A program made the translations under genes and the position numbers. A model generated the notes under the pieces. It was not told the origin of the DNA, did not search any database, and worked only from the letters and a program-made list of their open reading frames with translations. From the NCBI GenBank assembly GCA_921293015.1, contig OV121081.1, forward strand, positions 76,711,022-76,775,021: a stretch of DNA of 64,000 nt, written 5' to 3'. Within the stretch, counting starts at the first letter, position 1. Each line of letters starts with the position of its first letter. Below, piece after piece: positions 1 through 13,300 of this stretch. Source of the DNA: Phorcus lineatus (Eukaryota; Mollusca; Gastropoda; Trochida; Trochidae).

Positions 1-1250
1 AGGGTCACTTTATCATTGCACCCGGTTAATTTTCGTTAAGTCTCCATCTTCATCCGATCGATCACAATTACACAAACAAATTCACGTGGTTGGGCAATTG
101 CTGTGTCAGCAAATAAGAATCAAAGCTGGAAAGACATCAGCAACTGTTGAACTGAAATACAAAACATCATATCTAACCTTTGTATCTCGGAATACGAGCT
201 TTTTCGGAATGAATCCGAGAAAAGCCAAGCTGTATTGAACGCAAAATAGTCGTGTTTGTTGTTGACGAATCCGCTCATGTTTGGTTGAAATTAAACTACG
301 TCTGCGATCCCGAGGGAGATAGTGAGGTAGATTTACAATCGTGACAATATGTGACTGTTTGACTGTTTCTTCGAAACAACTTCTTATGTCAAAACTGTTT
401 TTAGAAATTTAGAAAGTTAAAGTCGAAAAGAAATTTACCAAAACAAAACTACGACATATTAATGAATAGGCCTACAAAGTATTTATCTCAAATATAGGTC
501 GACAATCATTTTGGCAAAGGATCTTTAGGAATTTATTTATATTTGTTAATTTCAAAGTAATAATTTCTCTGTAATGGGGAAGATAAATAAATCAACTGTG
601 GCATTAAAAGAAATATTTGCCGTTGTATAAATAATAAATGACATAAAGTTACATAATTAAAACTCAGAAAGTATGCAGAAGTGGTGGGTTCCTGTATTAA
701 TTCTTTATGCAATCTATTAAAAACTTGGCAAATCATTTTTCAGAGCGTTCCTCATTTCCAAATTTCGCGGTAACTTTGATGGTTTGACAAAAGCGATATG
801 TACGCGATCCTGTGATTGGTTGAAATAATTGAGGGTGAACGGTCACGGTTAAGGCCGTCTGAAACGGCTCGGCTCCCTAAGAGCCGTGGTCAGATCAAGA
901 AAGGCAGCGAAGTACAAGGGATAGGTTTCAATCTGATTTCACTGAGATTGGTTAAGCTGCTGTAAAAGAATTACTTCGTGATCAGAGAAAAGGGCAAAGA
1001 GAAAAACAAACCTATTCATTAACACACAGCCAGAATTGGCTGTCATCGACGACCTTAATAACCCATCTTCCATCGCATGGCCCATTCTTACGCCAATCCC
1101 AATGACTTGCTATGATAGGCCTGCTGTCTGCTGTCTGCTGTCTGCTGCAACGGATCGCGATAGTCAGAGAGAGAATTAATATGAGAATGCAACTTTTCGC
1201 CGAAAAGCGCTGCACTCAAAACAGGATTTTTGACTGGTTGGCAGTAAGGT
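1..1250. other. Non-coding flank, no gene seen
   Basis: No supported gene. The part from about 780 to 1215 is less AT-rich than the rest and holds a small GC-rich stem at about 865-890 (CGGCTC paired with GAGCCG). A 67-codon minus-strand frame at 1012-1215 begins with GTG rather than ATG, so it is not called. Confidence 0.6.
1121..1147. repeat. 7-bp tandem repeat, (CTGCTGT)n
   Basis: Nearly four copies of CTGCTGT in a row. It is a short minisatellite, with no sign of function. Confidence 0.85.
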
Positions 1251-1279
1251 TAATAAACTGAGTAGCAAAAGAAACTATA
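1251..1279 (+). repeat. Left terminal inverted repeat of Tc1/mariner element
   Basis: The 29 bases match the reverse complement of 2786-2814 with one mismatch. The motif starts TAATAAACTGAG, and the leading TA is probably the target-site duplication. Confidence 0.93.
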
Positions 1280-1524
1280 GGTCCACTTCAATCTTGAATA
1301 AAAGACAGAATATTGCAAGTATGTGAACTAATTTTTGTGTGAGTTATTTGTTAACCAAAGCCCTTTCAAACAGTGTACATTTTATGCTCCTGACTATAGC
1401 GGTTTTAAAATTATAACGCACCAAAAATGTGTGGGGTAAAAAAATTGACACTTTCCCACAGTGAGAAAAATAACAACAACATAAACATGTCATCATTTGT
1501 TAAAGTCAGTGATAAATTAATAAA

Positions 1525-2533
1525 TCAATATCTCATGTGACCTCCTGCAGCATTAATGCATGCTTGTACACGTCGTCTCATGGAAGTTGTCAGACGTCGG
1601 AGGACGTTAGCAGGGATACGACGCCATTCTTCCATCAAGGCCTGTTGGAGTTCCTGTATGTTTTGTGGAGGTTGTTGGCGTAGTCGCAGTCGTCGGCCAA
1701 ACTCGTCCCATAAATGTTCAATTGGATTTAAATCGGGGGAACATGCTGGCCAAGGAAGCACACGGACGTTTCATTGGTTAAGAAAATCCTGGGTTGCTCT
1801 TGCAGTATGGGGCCGTGCATTGTCGTGCTGAAAAAGGGTTCCTTGAGGTTGGTTGTTAAGAAATGGTACTAACTGGCTCTAAAACCTGTCTGCGATATTC
1901 AGCTGCATTTAAATTTCCACGGATTATCACCAAGTCATATTTGTCACCACCGCAAATGCCTCCCCACACCATTAAGCTTGGTCCGTTGTAGGGATGAACC
2001 TGACGAATGCAAACTGGGGCGAACCGTTCGCCTTGACGTCTGCAAACCCGTTCTCTCCCATCGCTGTGAAACATGCAGAATCTGCTCTCGTCACTAAACA
2101 ACACTCGTTGCCACTTTCTGACTTGCCAACGAAGAACACGTCGTGCCCAGACCAATCTGTTCTGCCGATGCCTCGGGGTCAAGGCCATTCCACGGAGTGG
2201 ACACCGGGCTCTGATTCCTGCAGAACGTAATCTTCTAAGCACTGTCCATCTGCTGATGGGTCGACCCAAAGCTGTTGCCGCCGTTGACGTCGCCGTTTTA
2301 AACCGGTTATGCAGATGGATATTCCGGATGTAGCGGTCCTCCCGTTGGCTCGTGACACGTGGTCTCCCACTTCTCGGTTTGTCCTAGGTTCCACCAGTTG
2401 TGTTATATCGTTGAAACAAGTTTGCAATGGTCAGGGGGGTGCAACCAAACGTTCTTGCAATTTGGGCCTGCGTAGCGCCCATATTTGCCATTCCAATGAC
2501 CCTCTATCTCAGCTCCTGGGTGAGTCTCGGCAT
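1525..2533 (-). pseudogene. Broken Tc1-like DD34E transposase
   Basis: This is a cut-and-paste transposase of the DDE superfamily, about 336 codons from an ATG at 2533 to a TGA at 1525-1527, the usual length for Tc1-like proteins. The N-terminal part has helix-turn-helix character (QIARTFGCT region). All three catalytic acids are still readable: Asp in LFSDES at 2090-2092, Asp in HDNARPH at 1822-1824 and Glu in NPIEHLW at 1717-1719, with exactly 34 residues between the last two (DD34E). The frame is broken by TAG at codon 10 (2504-2506), TAG at codon 50 (2384-2386), a frameshift near 1860-1880, and TGA at 1771-1773. No functional protein is expected. Confidence 0.92.
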
Positions 2534-2785
2534 AACTTTTATGTGTTTCTGATAGCTGATTTCAAAACGTCTGAGATGGTGTCTTTTATACTCAATTTCT
2601 GCACGTGTATTTCCGTGCACCACCAGAAAACATGCTTTACCATTTTCATGACGTGGTAACGTTACCATGGCGTAGACTGCGTTTTGGCTATATGTTTACT
2701 ACTTTCTATGTTCGGGCACATACTGCACTTACGAAGATTTTCCTTTAAGTATTAACGTAACTTGAAAATTTCAAAAATAAAAACA

Positions 2786-2814
2786 TATAGTTTCTTTTGC
2801 AACTCAGTTTATTA
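2786..2814 (-). repeat. Right terminal inverted repeat of Tc1/mariner element
   Basis: Inverted partner of 1251-1279, ending CAGTTTATTA on the plus strand. The match stops just inside each repeat, so the terminal repeats are short. Confidence 0.93.
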
Positions 2815-4013
2815 TCCATTGGTAGAGACTGGTGCAATGCGGGAGTAGATGTTTATTTCCAAGATACGGACATTGTGTTTTGTGATCATTTTAATTCATC
2901 TTAATTGCAAATTATATTACTGCAGTCGGCGTCTTTCGATCATAATCTGATGTCATCGGGCAATAAACTCTCAATGAATGTTGATTTTGATTAACTTCAT
3001 TTGCTTATGATGATTGAAAATAAGTCGGATTTATCATAGGAATATTCTAAAATGGATTTCCAAAGCTAAATTTCAGAGGTTAGGAAGAATTCAGTATTTG
3101 ATTCTTTATAACTTGCCGTGATTATATATTACCTTACCATTGTCTTGTATGATTAAGTTCCCAGCGTTTCTATTCATATAAACAAATAGTATGGATTATC
3201 TTATATTTTGAAGACCAACATCCTCACTTAATGTATATGGGGAGGCTTCTGTATATTCGACATAAAGTTTTTCGTAATTTGTATAAACATGTATTAGTAC
3301 TGCTGTGTTGTATATTGATTTCATAAACGTTTAACTTCATATTATTTTTTTTAACATATTTTCTTATATCATTTCATCTATCAAATACATCACTTTCTTT
3401 TATAAAATCCTCCACATATATACATATAATGCCTCCAAACCACTTACATGACTTAGACCCAAAACTGTTATACACTTTAAGGAATATTTTTATCCATTTT
3501 ATAAGATGTGAAAAGGTACCTGGGGCAAGATGAGGGGTATTTATGTAATACTGATAAAGACGAATTTGAATTTTGTAAAAAAGTACACATTCCTATGCCG
3601 ATACTTTAGAAAAATATTAAACGAGTAAAGCATTCGAAAAGTACATGTAAAGTCGCCCTTTAAAATGTTGTATCTTATACTCGTGTGCAGTGAAAGATGT
3701 TTCGCACATAATGATAACATAACTTCATATATTGTTGATATATGATAAACAACTTCTCATGTCAAATGGTGGACATGTATTTTTTGTAAACGTTGTCTTT
3801 TGAAATTAGGAACATTGAGTCAATTTGTCTCAAATTTAATGTTGTCACCACAAGGTGAGCTGCTTTTTTGTTCCAGAAACGAATGTGAATCTGAAAATTC
3901 ACACAAATAACTACAAACATTTATATGATAAGTTTACAGACACATGATGTGGATTACTTTTTTCACATCTTATATAATGCTTATCATAAACATGTTCGAA
4001 GGATCATTTGCCA

Positions 4014-4199
4014 TTGAGTCAGACAAACAGACAGACAGATAGATTTATTCAGTAAAAGGCCTTTGGCCCAAAATACAGAAAATTCAGAGGTAACACAAAT
4101 CCCTGCACATAATTGTTATTAATGTGTTTAAATATAAAAAGAATTCTAGCATGTGTGTGTATTACATGCTACACAATCATTTTATGTATGTAATTGCCA
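4014..4199 (-). mobile_element. Short retroelement 3'-end insertion, probable LINE tail
   Basis: A 186-bp segment flanked by TTGCCA at 4008-4013 and 4194-4199, consistent with a target-site duplication. The paralogous position in block A' (about 30825-30870) lacks it and serves as an empty site. On the minus strand it ends with GGGCCAAAGGCC, then AATAAA-like sequence and a TCTG-rich tail at 4021-4045, the layout of a non-LTR retrotransposon 3' end. No coding part is present. A SINE sharing such a tail is the alternative. Confidence 0.65.
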
Positions 4200-4384
4200 G
4201 TTTAGTACATAATCATTTCAATGTTTACAAAGTTTACTTGATATACATTACCGGTTATTCAGGAATGTATTATTTGATTTAAAGGGTCGTGAAATGAAAG
4301 AGTTTCTTTCAAAGTTTGATATCGATTTTCTGGTAGGATATACCCATAAGAGTTATTCGTTAAATTTAGAAAAGCATTAAATGG

Positions 4385-4560
4385 AAAACTTGTTCCAATT
4401 TCAGTTGTTTATTCACCATTTTAAAACTGACATGTTTAGTGCCCTTTTGGGAATTTTCTAATTTAACTTTCAATCTCCGACTGTCACAAAGTATTTTCAT
4501 ATCAAATCAAAAGTAATTGCTGTGATGGAAAGAGATCTAACATTTTTGTATTTTAATTAG
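4385..4560 (+). repeat. Landmark segment T, copy 1 (block A)
   Basis: First of seven degenerate copies of a segment that runs through TCAGTTGT, CACCATTTTAAAAC, TTTTGGGAATTTTCTAAT and TTTCAATC. Its closest relative is copy 4 at 31022-31190, which shares GGAAAACTTGTTCCAATTTC just upstream. Confidence 0.85.
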
Positions 4561-7498
4561 CATTGATCTTGGATGCTGCTCTGTGATTTATCTCTAATAT
4601 CTTTTCAACAATACCATCATGATTCATCACAAGACTGGAGATAGTGGAATCTCAGTTCTTGTGATGGATATACGCTGTTGTTTATATAAGGACAGGCTAT
4701 GAGCTGGGCAAAGATATACATGGAACACTTTGAATCATACAATCGCATAGCCGGTTTATATCTTTAAATAACAGTCGTTCATTATTCAGTAACTTTAGGG
4801 CAAAATATACACAATTTAACTTCCCATAATGTACTTTGCATAAATCATAAAAACATAAATTCGGTCTTCATGATCAATTTACCAGATATCAAATTTAACT
4901 TCAAAAATATCATTTATTTCAATAATATACCGCCCTTTCATTAACATTTTTGTTGGGGCTAGCTTTTGTCCTCAACGCTTGGGGTTTTGTGTATTTTCAA
5001 TTATTATAGTTGCGAGTAAGACAAGACAAGACATTTGATCACATTCACAGAATTTATGGCGATCATTATCTCCGATAAACTTTTCTAGTATAGGAAACTG
5101 AAAATCAGAAGTATCATAAAGTTGATGGTGTCTGATATGGAAGTTTCTTCATATCTATTTAATTACTGTCTGAAATGTGGGAATATTTGACTTTTCAAGC
5201 AAAGTATTAGTTATTTTATTGTCGCTCAGCTGTTCTCTCTTATTGGTGACATTTGTGCATATTTAACTAACTGTTGTCATATGAACATTAAAAGCAATAT
5301 GAATAATAATTTGTGAATATGGTGCAATAGTGTTTTCAAATCATCGACAAACGATATTTATCAAGTACATGTATTAAACAAAATAATGGCTAATATTGAT
5401 GTTGACAGTGTACATCGCAATCTATTGAATAGAGAGCAAGGTTTATAGTGATTGTAATGCTGCAATTTATATCGAAAAAGCCAAGGGAAGTGATGACGTC
5501 ATTGAACGTTTTTTAAGAGTTTCATACCTTGACATTTTAGCATATTTTGATCATTTACAAAACAATAACAAAAACTAAAACGCCTTTAGAGAGTAAAACA
5601 TTTTAATGACCCTTACTGGATTCAAAACAAAAATTTTAAATGCAAAACTTATTTTGGCAACAAATATTCAGTGCTTCGTCTTTTTGGGGATTGATTGATT
5701 TATTAATCTTACAATATCAAACCCTCTAAGGGTTTTCATTTTTTTAATCACGATCTAGTGAATACTTTTTCAAATGTTTAGTATGTCTTCAAATATCTCA
5801 CCTAAAACACAACCCGTTTACGTATTTTCGTTTCTAGTACCCCTGCTCAAATGCCCGACATTATACATTCATTTGCTATTAATAAAATTATAGGAAGACC
5901 ACACATGTCGTAAATATAAGCAACTTGGTGAAATGATTTTCTTTAAACTTGATCAAGGAAACTCAAGTGTGCAACATTACTCTGGCTATTCCGGAAATCT
6001 CTGTGAAAATTGAGCTGACATTATCTAATGTTCTACTCTTACGAAATTCTTCTAACATCCTCTCGCAGTGACAGATCACTCAGGGTGTTCCACGATGATA
6101 AGTCTCAAGGAAGGAAACATGACAAAATTACGTAGGTAAAGATTCTTGTTCGTTTAAAAAAATTAAAAGATGAGTGGGCGCTTTGACAACAAACACTTTC
6201 GCAAAGATAAGTCGATGAAGACAACGTTCGGTAATAAGACTTACTATGAAACGTTAGGAGACAAACATATAAAATCAATATTTTACATTTGCAGCACAAT
6301 GACTTTAAAACTGCCTAGAGATGGTAGTCAGTTTGGGTTGTTTTGTTTTTTTCAGGATAACGTGTTTGAGAATAAAGAATAATGAACCCAGTGCTGACTT
6401 ATCGTATAATAACATCCTCTGTTCACTTAGGTGGTTTTATGGCATAACTATTCTTGTAGAAAAAATGTTTTCCTCAAAATAATTTACAAGTGTGTTGTTT
6501 TAGGTTATCCGAGGAAGCACTGGAAGTGTTGTGGCCTATAAATAGGTTTGAAACTTTAAGATGAAATTTATACAGAACTATTGTTTTCATTATCATTCAA
6601 CGTTTTCTTTCTGACAGATTCCTATTTCTCAGTAAACCAATCTCAATGAAATTATTACGGGTGAAGGCTTGTAACATCATCTGAATGCAACAACATACCC
6701 CTTTGAATGGTTCGAATGTTTGATATTTTGATATTTGGAAAATAAAAATTTGGCAAAGTTTCATGGTTTTGACGATATACTTATCATAAATGCCTATACC
6801 AGCACCTGACTGTGTCATCTCAAACTGAAGTTAAAGGTTTTCAAAGAACATCATAACGACGCCCAATTTTTTGTTTGAAACAAACTCACGTTCTTTCATA
6901 TGGTCCTTTTGGAAAAAGAGCGTTTATATGACCTAAGAACAAAGGGCCAATTATCTGTCCAAATAAATAAACTCATCTATAATACTAATATGGCAATGTC
7001 ATGCCCATCTTTGAGGTGGCGGCTTAAGACTGGACTGATATCCAAAAGACAATTGAATTTTGCCGTTTAGTACTCTTTAAGGAGTGTCATCTTTGGGGAA
7101 AATGATTTTGTTCTTAAACCGCTAGTGATGAAGACATGCTTGGTAGTTCACGTTAGAGCAGACAAACCACAATAATAAGGAAAACAACTTTCAAGCTTAC
7201 ATATATATTGTTTAAGAGTGATATTCCACTGAACATACATTTGGAGGCAGTATTAAAAATCATGTTTATCAAGAACCATAACTTTCAATCTAGTTAAAAC
7301 TTGGTGTAATATGATACGCCAAGACGTCCGTTATTATATCTAGAGAATAACACATTTTTTTCTTGTCGCGCAGGACTAGACACACTTTCATCATTTATCT
7401 TAAAATAGCACGTTAATTAGTTCATTGTTAAATTATTAAAAAACCAGGATTCTCGACTTTCCAAGAACGTCTCTGTAATTTCTTGAGGCATTACACAG

Positions 7499-7801
7499 CT
7501 ATGACAGAATTACTTCTTCATGAAGATGAAGTGACCCTGCATTGTTACTGATAGAAACGAACTCTGGGTTAAGTGTAATAGATTCGTAAAAGGCTTTATT
7601 AATTTTGAATGTTGCTGTAGTAGTTTTAAGAACATTGAAGTCATGGGTGTGTAAGAACTGCCCTCGACTTGAATATGTCACTCTCTCTTGGCAATAATTA
7701 TGACGACAGTATTCTCTTGCAATGTAAAGGGGAGTGTTACTGAGAAAGGATTTACAAAAGGGTTTACTGCAATAATGGAACACAGGTGGTGTTGATGTCA
7801 T
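7499..7801 (-). other. Unidentified 100-codon open frame in duplicated DNA
   Basis: A minus-strand frame opening MTSTPPVFHY and ending with TAG. It lies in one of the best conserved stretches between blocks A and A' (33540-33815). In A' the same frame is broken by indels, though its 3' half stays open and reads FNVLKTITEI after a two-base deletion. The differences I could list between copies mostly change amino acids, which argues against purifying selection. No family recognised. It may be a chance frame or a decayed exon. Confidence 0.15.
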
Positions 7802-8578
7802 CCAGACGAGAATGAAAGAATGACAAGGTCACTTCTAAATTTAAAATTTTCCAAATTTGACAGAAGCCATTAAACGACTCTTGGTGACGTTCATTAAGGT
7901 CAATGTTATGGATATCCATGAATTACCCAGACGGTAAACATTTTCAAGTCTGTTAAGACGTAATGAGACTTAAACATTAAAATAATACATCTTGTCTTTT
8001 CACTTACATGAACCCGGAACATGCTGGTAAAAAAATTGTGAAAAACCAATTTCCAGTAGAGGGAAATGACCCCAAATTATTAGTTGAATATTGAAGTTTA
8101 AAAACGATTTAAATAAGATAAGCTTACATTCAGGTTTCCAACACCACAATGCGTCTTTTCTTGTGTTATGATGAAAATTTTCATAAAAGTTTGATCGTTA
8201 AGCCACATGTGCAGGTTTCCCCATTGAAAAATTTGCCTCACTGCAACTTAAAATTAACGCATAAAGAGCAAAAGGGATTAGGCCTTGCTTCTTTTCAAGA
8301 AGAGGCATTGAAAATAATGTCCAGGTCAACCGAACAGACTGGGCCCTACCTTTTCCATATAAGAGGCTTGCTGTACAATTTGAACAGAATGTAGTGAACG
8401 GTTTTGAGATATAGCGATAATAACTTAAAAATGCAGGTTTCACTGCTGAACATTTCAAAGCCTCGCTTTGACCTTGAAAGTAATGTGAAGGTCTCCAATA
8501 ATGACTGGTCGAGCCGCAAAATCTAAAATGAAATGTGCATGAAACAATAAATGCCTGCTTGTTAAATCACTAAATAGT

Positions 8579-8596
8579 TATATATATATATATATA
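8579..8596. repeat. (TA)9 microsatellite
   Basis: Eighteen bases of uninterrupted TA dinucleotides inside block A. Confidence 0.95.
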
Positions 8597-9886
8597 CTTT
8601 AAAAAAACAATAAGTATTATTTACCTACAAACCTGAACAACATTACATATATCACATGACACAGTTATAATCAGATACATTTGGAAAACATCAAAAGTAT
8701 CTCATCTTAAGGATGTTCGCTCCTCACAGTGACAAAACTCAAATAACCTTAAATCTTAATGGTCTTATACAATAAACAAAAATGAAGCAGTAATTTCTCG
8801 ATTTTGATGATTTCTGATTAGATATTCATCAAAATCAACAAACGTAGTATTTTCATTTTGAAATAATTCGCAATTTTGCTGACTCAGCAATTTTCAATTG
8901 TAACTATCATTTTGGCAAGTTCTATTATCTCTTTTCTTAGAAAGTAGATGTTGTTGAATAATTATGATTTGAATGTATGCGTTCAGGTATATTTTGAGAT
9001 AATGAGTGGGAGAAAGCATGTTTTAAGTACAAAAATAGCTTGAATGTTGATAATTTAATTGAAATGTTTGAATACAAGTTGTGCCGTAGCGGCTAAAAAC
9101 CCACAGTTCTATATATAGTTTTTACTTTTTTCTGGAAGAAAACTATGTTAGCTCTAATATGTTTTCATATTAAAAAAAGTTTAATACAGGAACTAATTTA
9201 AATTTTAGATTTCTCAAAAAAGGTCAGCATTTCCCTATTGAATCCCATATTAAATTTCTGACCAACAAAGGGATCTTCAATTGACAGGGTTAGCTTTTTA
9301 ACGTAAATATTGTATCAGCAAAAATATAATTCTGCACGCATGCATTTTACATATTTTGTTATTTATTTTGACTTTTGATATATTTTTATATCGACTTTCA
9401 CATCTACAATGTACTTACCGATTGATCTGGGATAGAGACAAAGTAGGGTTTTTTTTCACTGGATTGACTTGTGAAATATATTATCTTGTAAAATCAATAT
9501 TCGAATTAAAATAATTGTCGGTATCATATTCAAATGGGCAAACGCCTAACTTGAGTTCTTCAGGCGTCTTCACGATAATAATTATATATAAGTTATACGT
9601 AAACTATAAACAGAATCCTGCTAATTGTTCTTGATTTATCGCGCTGACAAGGTAAAAGGTCAAATTCGTATTACGACCTTGACATGAAGATCAATATCAT
9701 AATGCCATTTCTTTCATTTTGATGAACAAACATGCCTATAAAGATAATCTGCTAAATACATATACCCCGTCTCTGTGCTAAATGTGCGATGGAGATAAAA
9801 CGCAAAGTGGTTGCAAGCATTGAGTGAAACTCATTTGAACTTGATATTTTTTAAGAACTATTGACTTAATACAAAATCTTTTTTAA

Positions 9887-10355
9887 AGAGCCACTCCGTG
9901 AGTTGATGGAGTCACATATTCCAAACTTAATCAATGGTGTCATTTGATCGCGAAGTATCAACTGTTACCAAAAAGAAAACTTTTAAAGCTAATTGGTTTT
10001 GTACAGTGACAATACGAAGGTAAAAAGTTGAAATTTTGATCGAAAACCGGACAGTGGCGCGCGTCAAACAGCCAAACGTAATTTTGGAGACTTATCTAAA
10101 GCCGCCAGGAGGTCAGTTTGGAGTTGATAGTATTTGTCAAGTTATATAACTAGTATCCATGTAAATTGAACGTGTAACCTCCGCCTCTGTGCATTTATAA
10201 GGCTGCTTTTAGATTTTCATGGAAAAACAGTATTTGTCATATATTTGTCTTTTGAAGATGCCAAGTTAAGATGTTTTGAATTTATATCATAACATATGAC
10301 ATTTAGGTTCTTATCAAAGCCAAATAATATGTTATGAAAATCACGGACTGGCTCT
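9887..10355 (+). mobile_element. TTAA-type MITE, family 1, complete copy
   Basis: A 469-bp non-coding element with inverted ends AGAGCCACTCCGTGA and (reverse complement of the right end) AGAGCCAGTCCGTGA, flanked on both sides by TTAA (9883-9886 and 10356-10359). TTAA target duplication is typical of piggyBac and Kolobok superfamilies; which of these drove it is not decidable here. It carries an internal motif, CGAAAACCGGACAGTGGCG, shared with relatives at 53.9 kb and, inverted, at 51.4 kb. Block A' lacks it at the paralogous place, so insertion into A after duplication is likely. Confidence 0.85.
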
Positions 10356-13300
10356 TTAAATCAACAGGTCTATTTTAGGACTCCAAATAATGCATGATTA
10401 CAAAAATGCAAAAGTAATGCACATTCAATTATATTGTCTAATTATAGTTTTCCTTCCACACGTACAACTGACAAAGATAAACCCTTTGTAGCTATTTAAA
10501 AACGTAACGATTCATTAGACACCTATAACTGTAAAAACAATGTATATATCCATACACATCAAATATTGGATTCTCATGTCAATGATAATTTAAAGACTGA
10601 GGGATTATAAGAGGGTCAAATAAGGTTTCTTCCTCAATCAAATACACGTAAGCTATTAGCGCAGATTTGTGATAATCTTCCTTTATTCTGTCACAAAACA
10701 ATAACTTTAATAATCTTACATCACACTTCAAATGTTGAAGATATACTGTAATTTCAAAATCTCCCTACCCTGGTTCCGACTGGAACCCGAGAGTCTTTTC
10801 ACCTTCATGCTTATGTCTTTGTAAACACCATATGATGTCTGATGATTTTAGGTACATGAGCATGGTAAAACCGAAAGCGATGAGTTCTGTGTAAACTTTG
10901 GGGACAGACGATTGAATGAAGCATTTCCATATGGTAGGCTTGCCTCACAGTAAACTGTATTAGTTTCACTTTATTGTTAAAGTTGCCGAGTGTCAAAATT
11001 CACATAGTCATGCATGTAATTTTTTACACATTAAAGTAACTTACTTGTTAAACAATTTGATATGGAAACGTTTATTACAAAATTAAGAAATTTAGATTTA
11101 TCATTTCTTACCCTTTTGTCTATTTCATCTTGCCAAATTGCACTACTGACCTGACATTAACATGATAATATTGAGAAAAATATCTATTCATATGGACAAA
11201 TGATAATAATTTCTCGGTACAAGATAAGTTATGTAATTGACGTCTAAAGAAATTACTAATGACACATTATTTAGAGTTTGATACACAGGTAGGTGACCAA
11301 ACATTCGGGATGCAGTTCTCATGGATGTGAAAATGGCAGAGGATAAAATATTATAATGAGGAACATCTTATAGTATATACTGTTTTACTGCTAAGATCAA
11401 TTCTTCAGTTGTAGGCCACTCTTATATTTCACTGTTTCTCATATTTCATTGTATAAGCTTTTTCACGTAAAATATCAGAGCTTTAACAGTTTTGGTTTAA
11501 GGATTTTGTCTACAATATCAATCATTCCTTTTAAAAAAATACTAAATCTGTTAAGTGTTCTTGAATAACACATTTGATCATGCTACTGTCTAGTATTATC
11601 AATGGTGTATTCTCACATATGAACATTATTTTTATCCTTTACCTTTTGGCATAATTACACTTACATGACACATTCAACGTCCACAGAAAGAAAACATAAA
11701 CAAGCCTTTTTAGCAATTTTCATTGCTGATTGTTTAGGAGAAGAGATATATAACATCAAGGAAAAGGAAGATATTTTTGGCACATGTTGCATTGTTCCAA
11801 TTGAATACTCAGACCTATGAAAATATGTCATTTTGTGTCTGCGATATTCATGCAAAACTAATTTTGGATTGATCGAGACAATAACGATCGCTTTCCCTTT
11901 TCAAGTGATAGATACTGCAATCTAGCAAAGGCGACTTTCATAATTCTGTCTGGGTCAGGTCAACAGATTCCAATTCAAATTCATAATAGTCAGTTTACAA
12001 CTTAAACTTTCATATTCATTAGTTTTACAAAACTTCTTAAGGATTATCCAATTTGCCATCATCATCTATGCACATCGATTTTTTCTTTTTCAAACCTTGC
12101 AAATGAACATTATTATTCCAAAAGTAAACTATTCACAACAATTTACTTGTTTGGTTTTACAAATATTTAATTTATGTAGAGTATAGTTTTTTTGCGCCAA
12201 AGATATTCTTAAAAAGACTTAAGTTTTATGTATTTCCATCTTTGAAAGTGACAACTCTCTTCTGATCGTCAATTTTAAAGCAACCAATGAAAGAGTTCAG
12301 CATATGTATTCGTTCCGTTTACAATTGTAGAATCTATTTCTTATAGTGAAAAAGGATTAATCCCATCGGCCTGTAACTGACATGTGGTAGTCTTGCCGTG
12401 ATGGCGACAGGGAGGCCTTTTGAAGTGAACAGAACATATGTGTTAAATGTCGTGATCGAGACTATGAGAAGGACAGTTCTGTCAATATTTTGTTGATGTC
12501 CCTGGTTATCGTCAACGTTGACAAAGATACGTCAAGGGAAGTAGCCCAATGAATATCAAGCCATGTAGGGGGTGTAACCAAAGTATACATCAAACATAGG
12601 GCCCTTTGAAGAGGACGTTGAATTGATAAGATATACATTTTGAGATTAAATATGACATGTGTAACAAATTTTCTTCTTCTGTTGTAAAGAAAAGCAAAAG
12701 GTAAAAATCAGCATAAAACTGCTGCCAGACATTAGGCACAAGTTAAGTCAAGCAATAGTCACAGTTTAAATCGCTTTTTCAAAATGCTTTTGGGCCAGAA
12801 TGTTTGCATTTAAGATAAATACATATATAAGATGAAATATTTAAAATCCAAGTTGATAAAACTAATCAAATTATTTCAACTGATACAAGTTAAAGATATG
12901 CTCAGTTTGCCTACAGAAAAGAAGATATTTTGAATCAAATTACAGATGAGAGAATAGAGGTCTGGTGATACCTCAGGTGAGATAGCTGACACTGAAAACA
13001 AATACATGTATGTCAATAGTAATGATGGGTGTTTTACTGTTTGTATAAGTTAAATTCAGCATTTGCTTCATAAGAATAAATTCAAACAATACTCTCCCTA
13101 TCTCATAATAGAAATTCTTTATCTTAGTAATCGTGCTCTTCTACAAGTCTCTTTTGTAATGTTTCGAGAACTTTTCGAAAAGATATATGTATGAGATATT
13201 ACATAAAGAGCGAGTAATTAATATCAAAATTTCTTAAGGTTTGGAATAAATTCATACTAAAGTTTGAGTTAAAGCCTGACAACCATTGTGTTGTCATAAA

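Larger units (their letters stand above)
1251..2814 (-). mobile_element. Tc1/mariner-type DNA transposon, full length but inactivated
   Basis: The element is bounded by 29-bp terminal inverted repeats that differ at one base (1251-1279 and 2786-2814), each with TA at its outer edge, as expected for Tc1/mariner target duplication. It is about 1.56 kb long, the usual size of the superfamily, and carries one minus-strand transposase frame covering most of its length. Both ends and the whole reading frame survive, so it looks like a complete insertion that later gained point mutations. It lies just upstream of duplicated block A. No related copy was seen elsewhere in the window. Confidence 0.92.

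Noticed and set aside
1012..1215. 67-codon minus-strand frame resembling a signal peptide
   Set aside because: It starts with GTG, an in-frame stop lies just upstream, and no continuing exon or homologue is evident.
1556..2659. Plus-strand frames across the Tc1/mariner element
   Set aside because: They are antisense shadows of the transposase on the minus strand.
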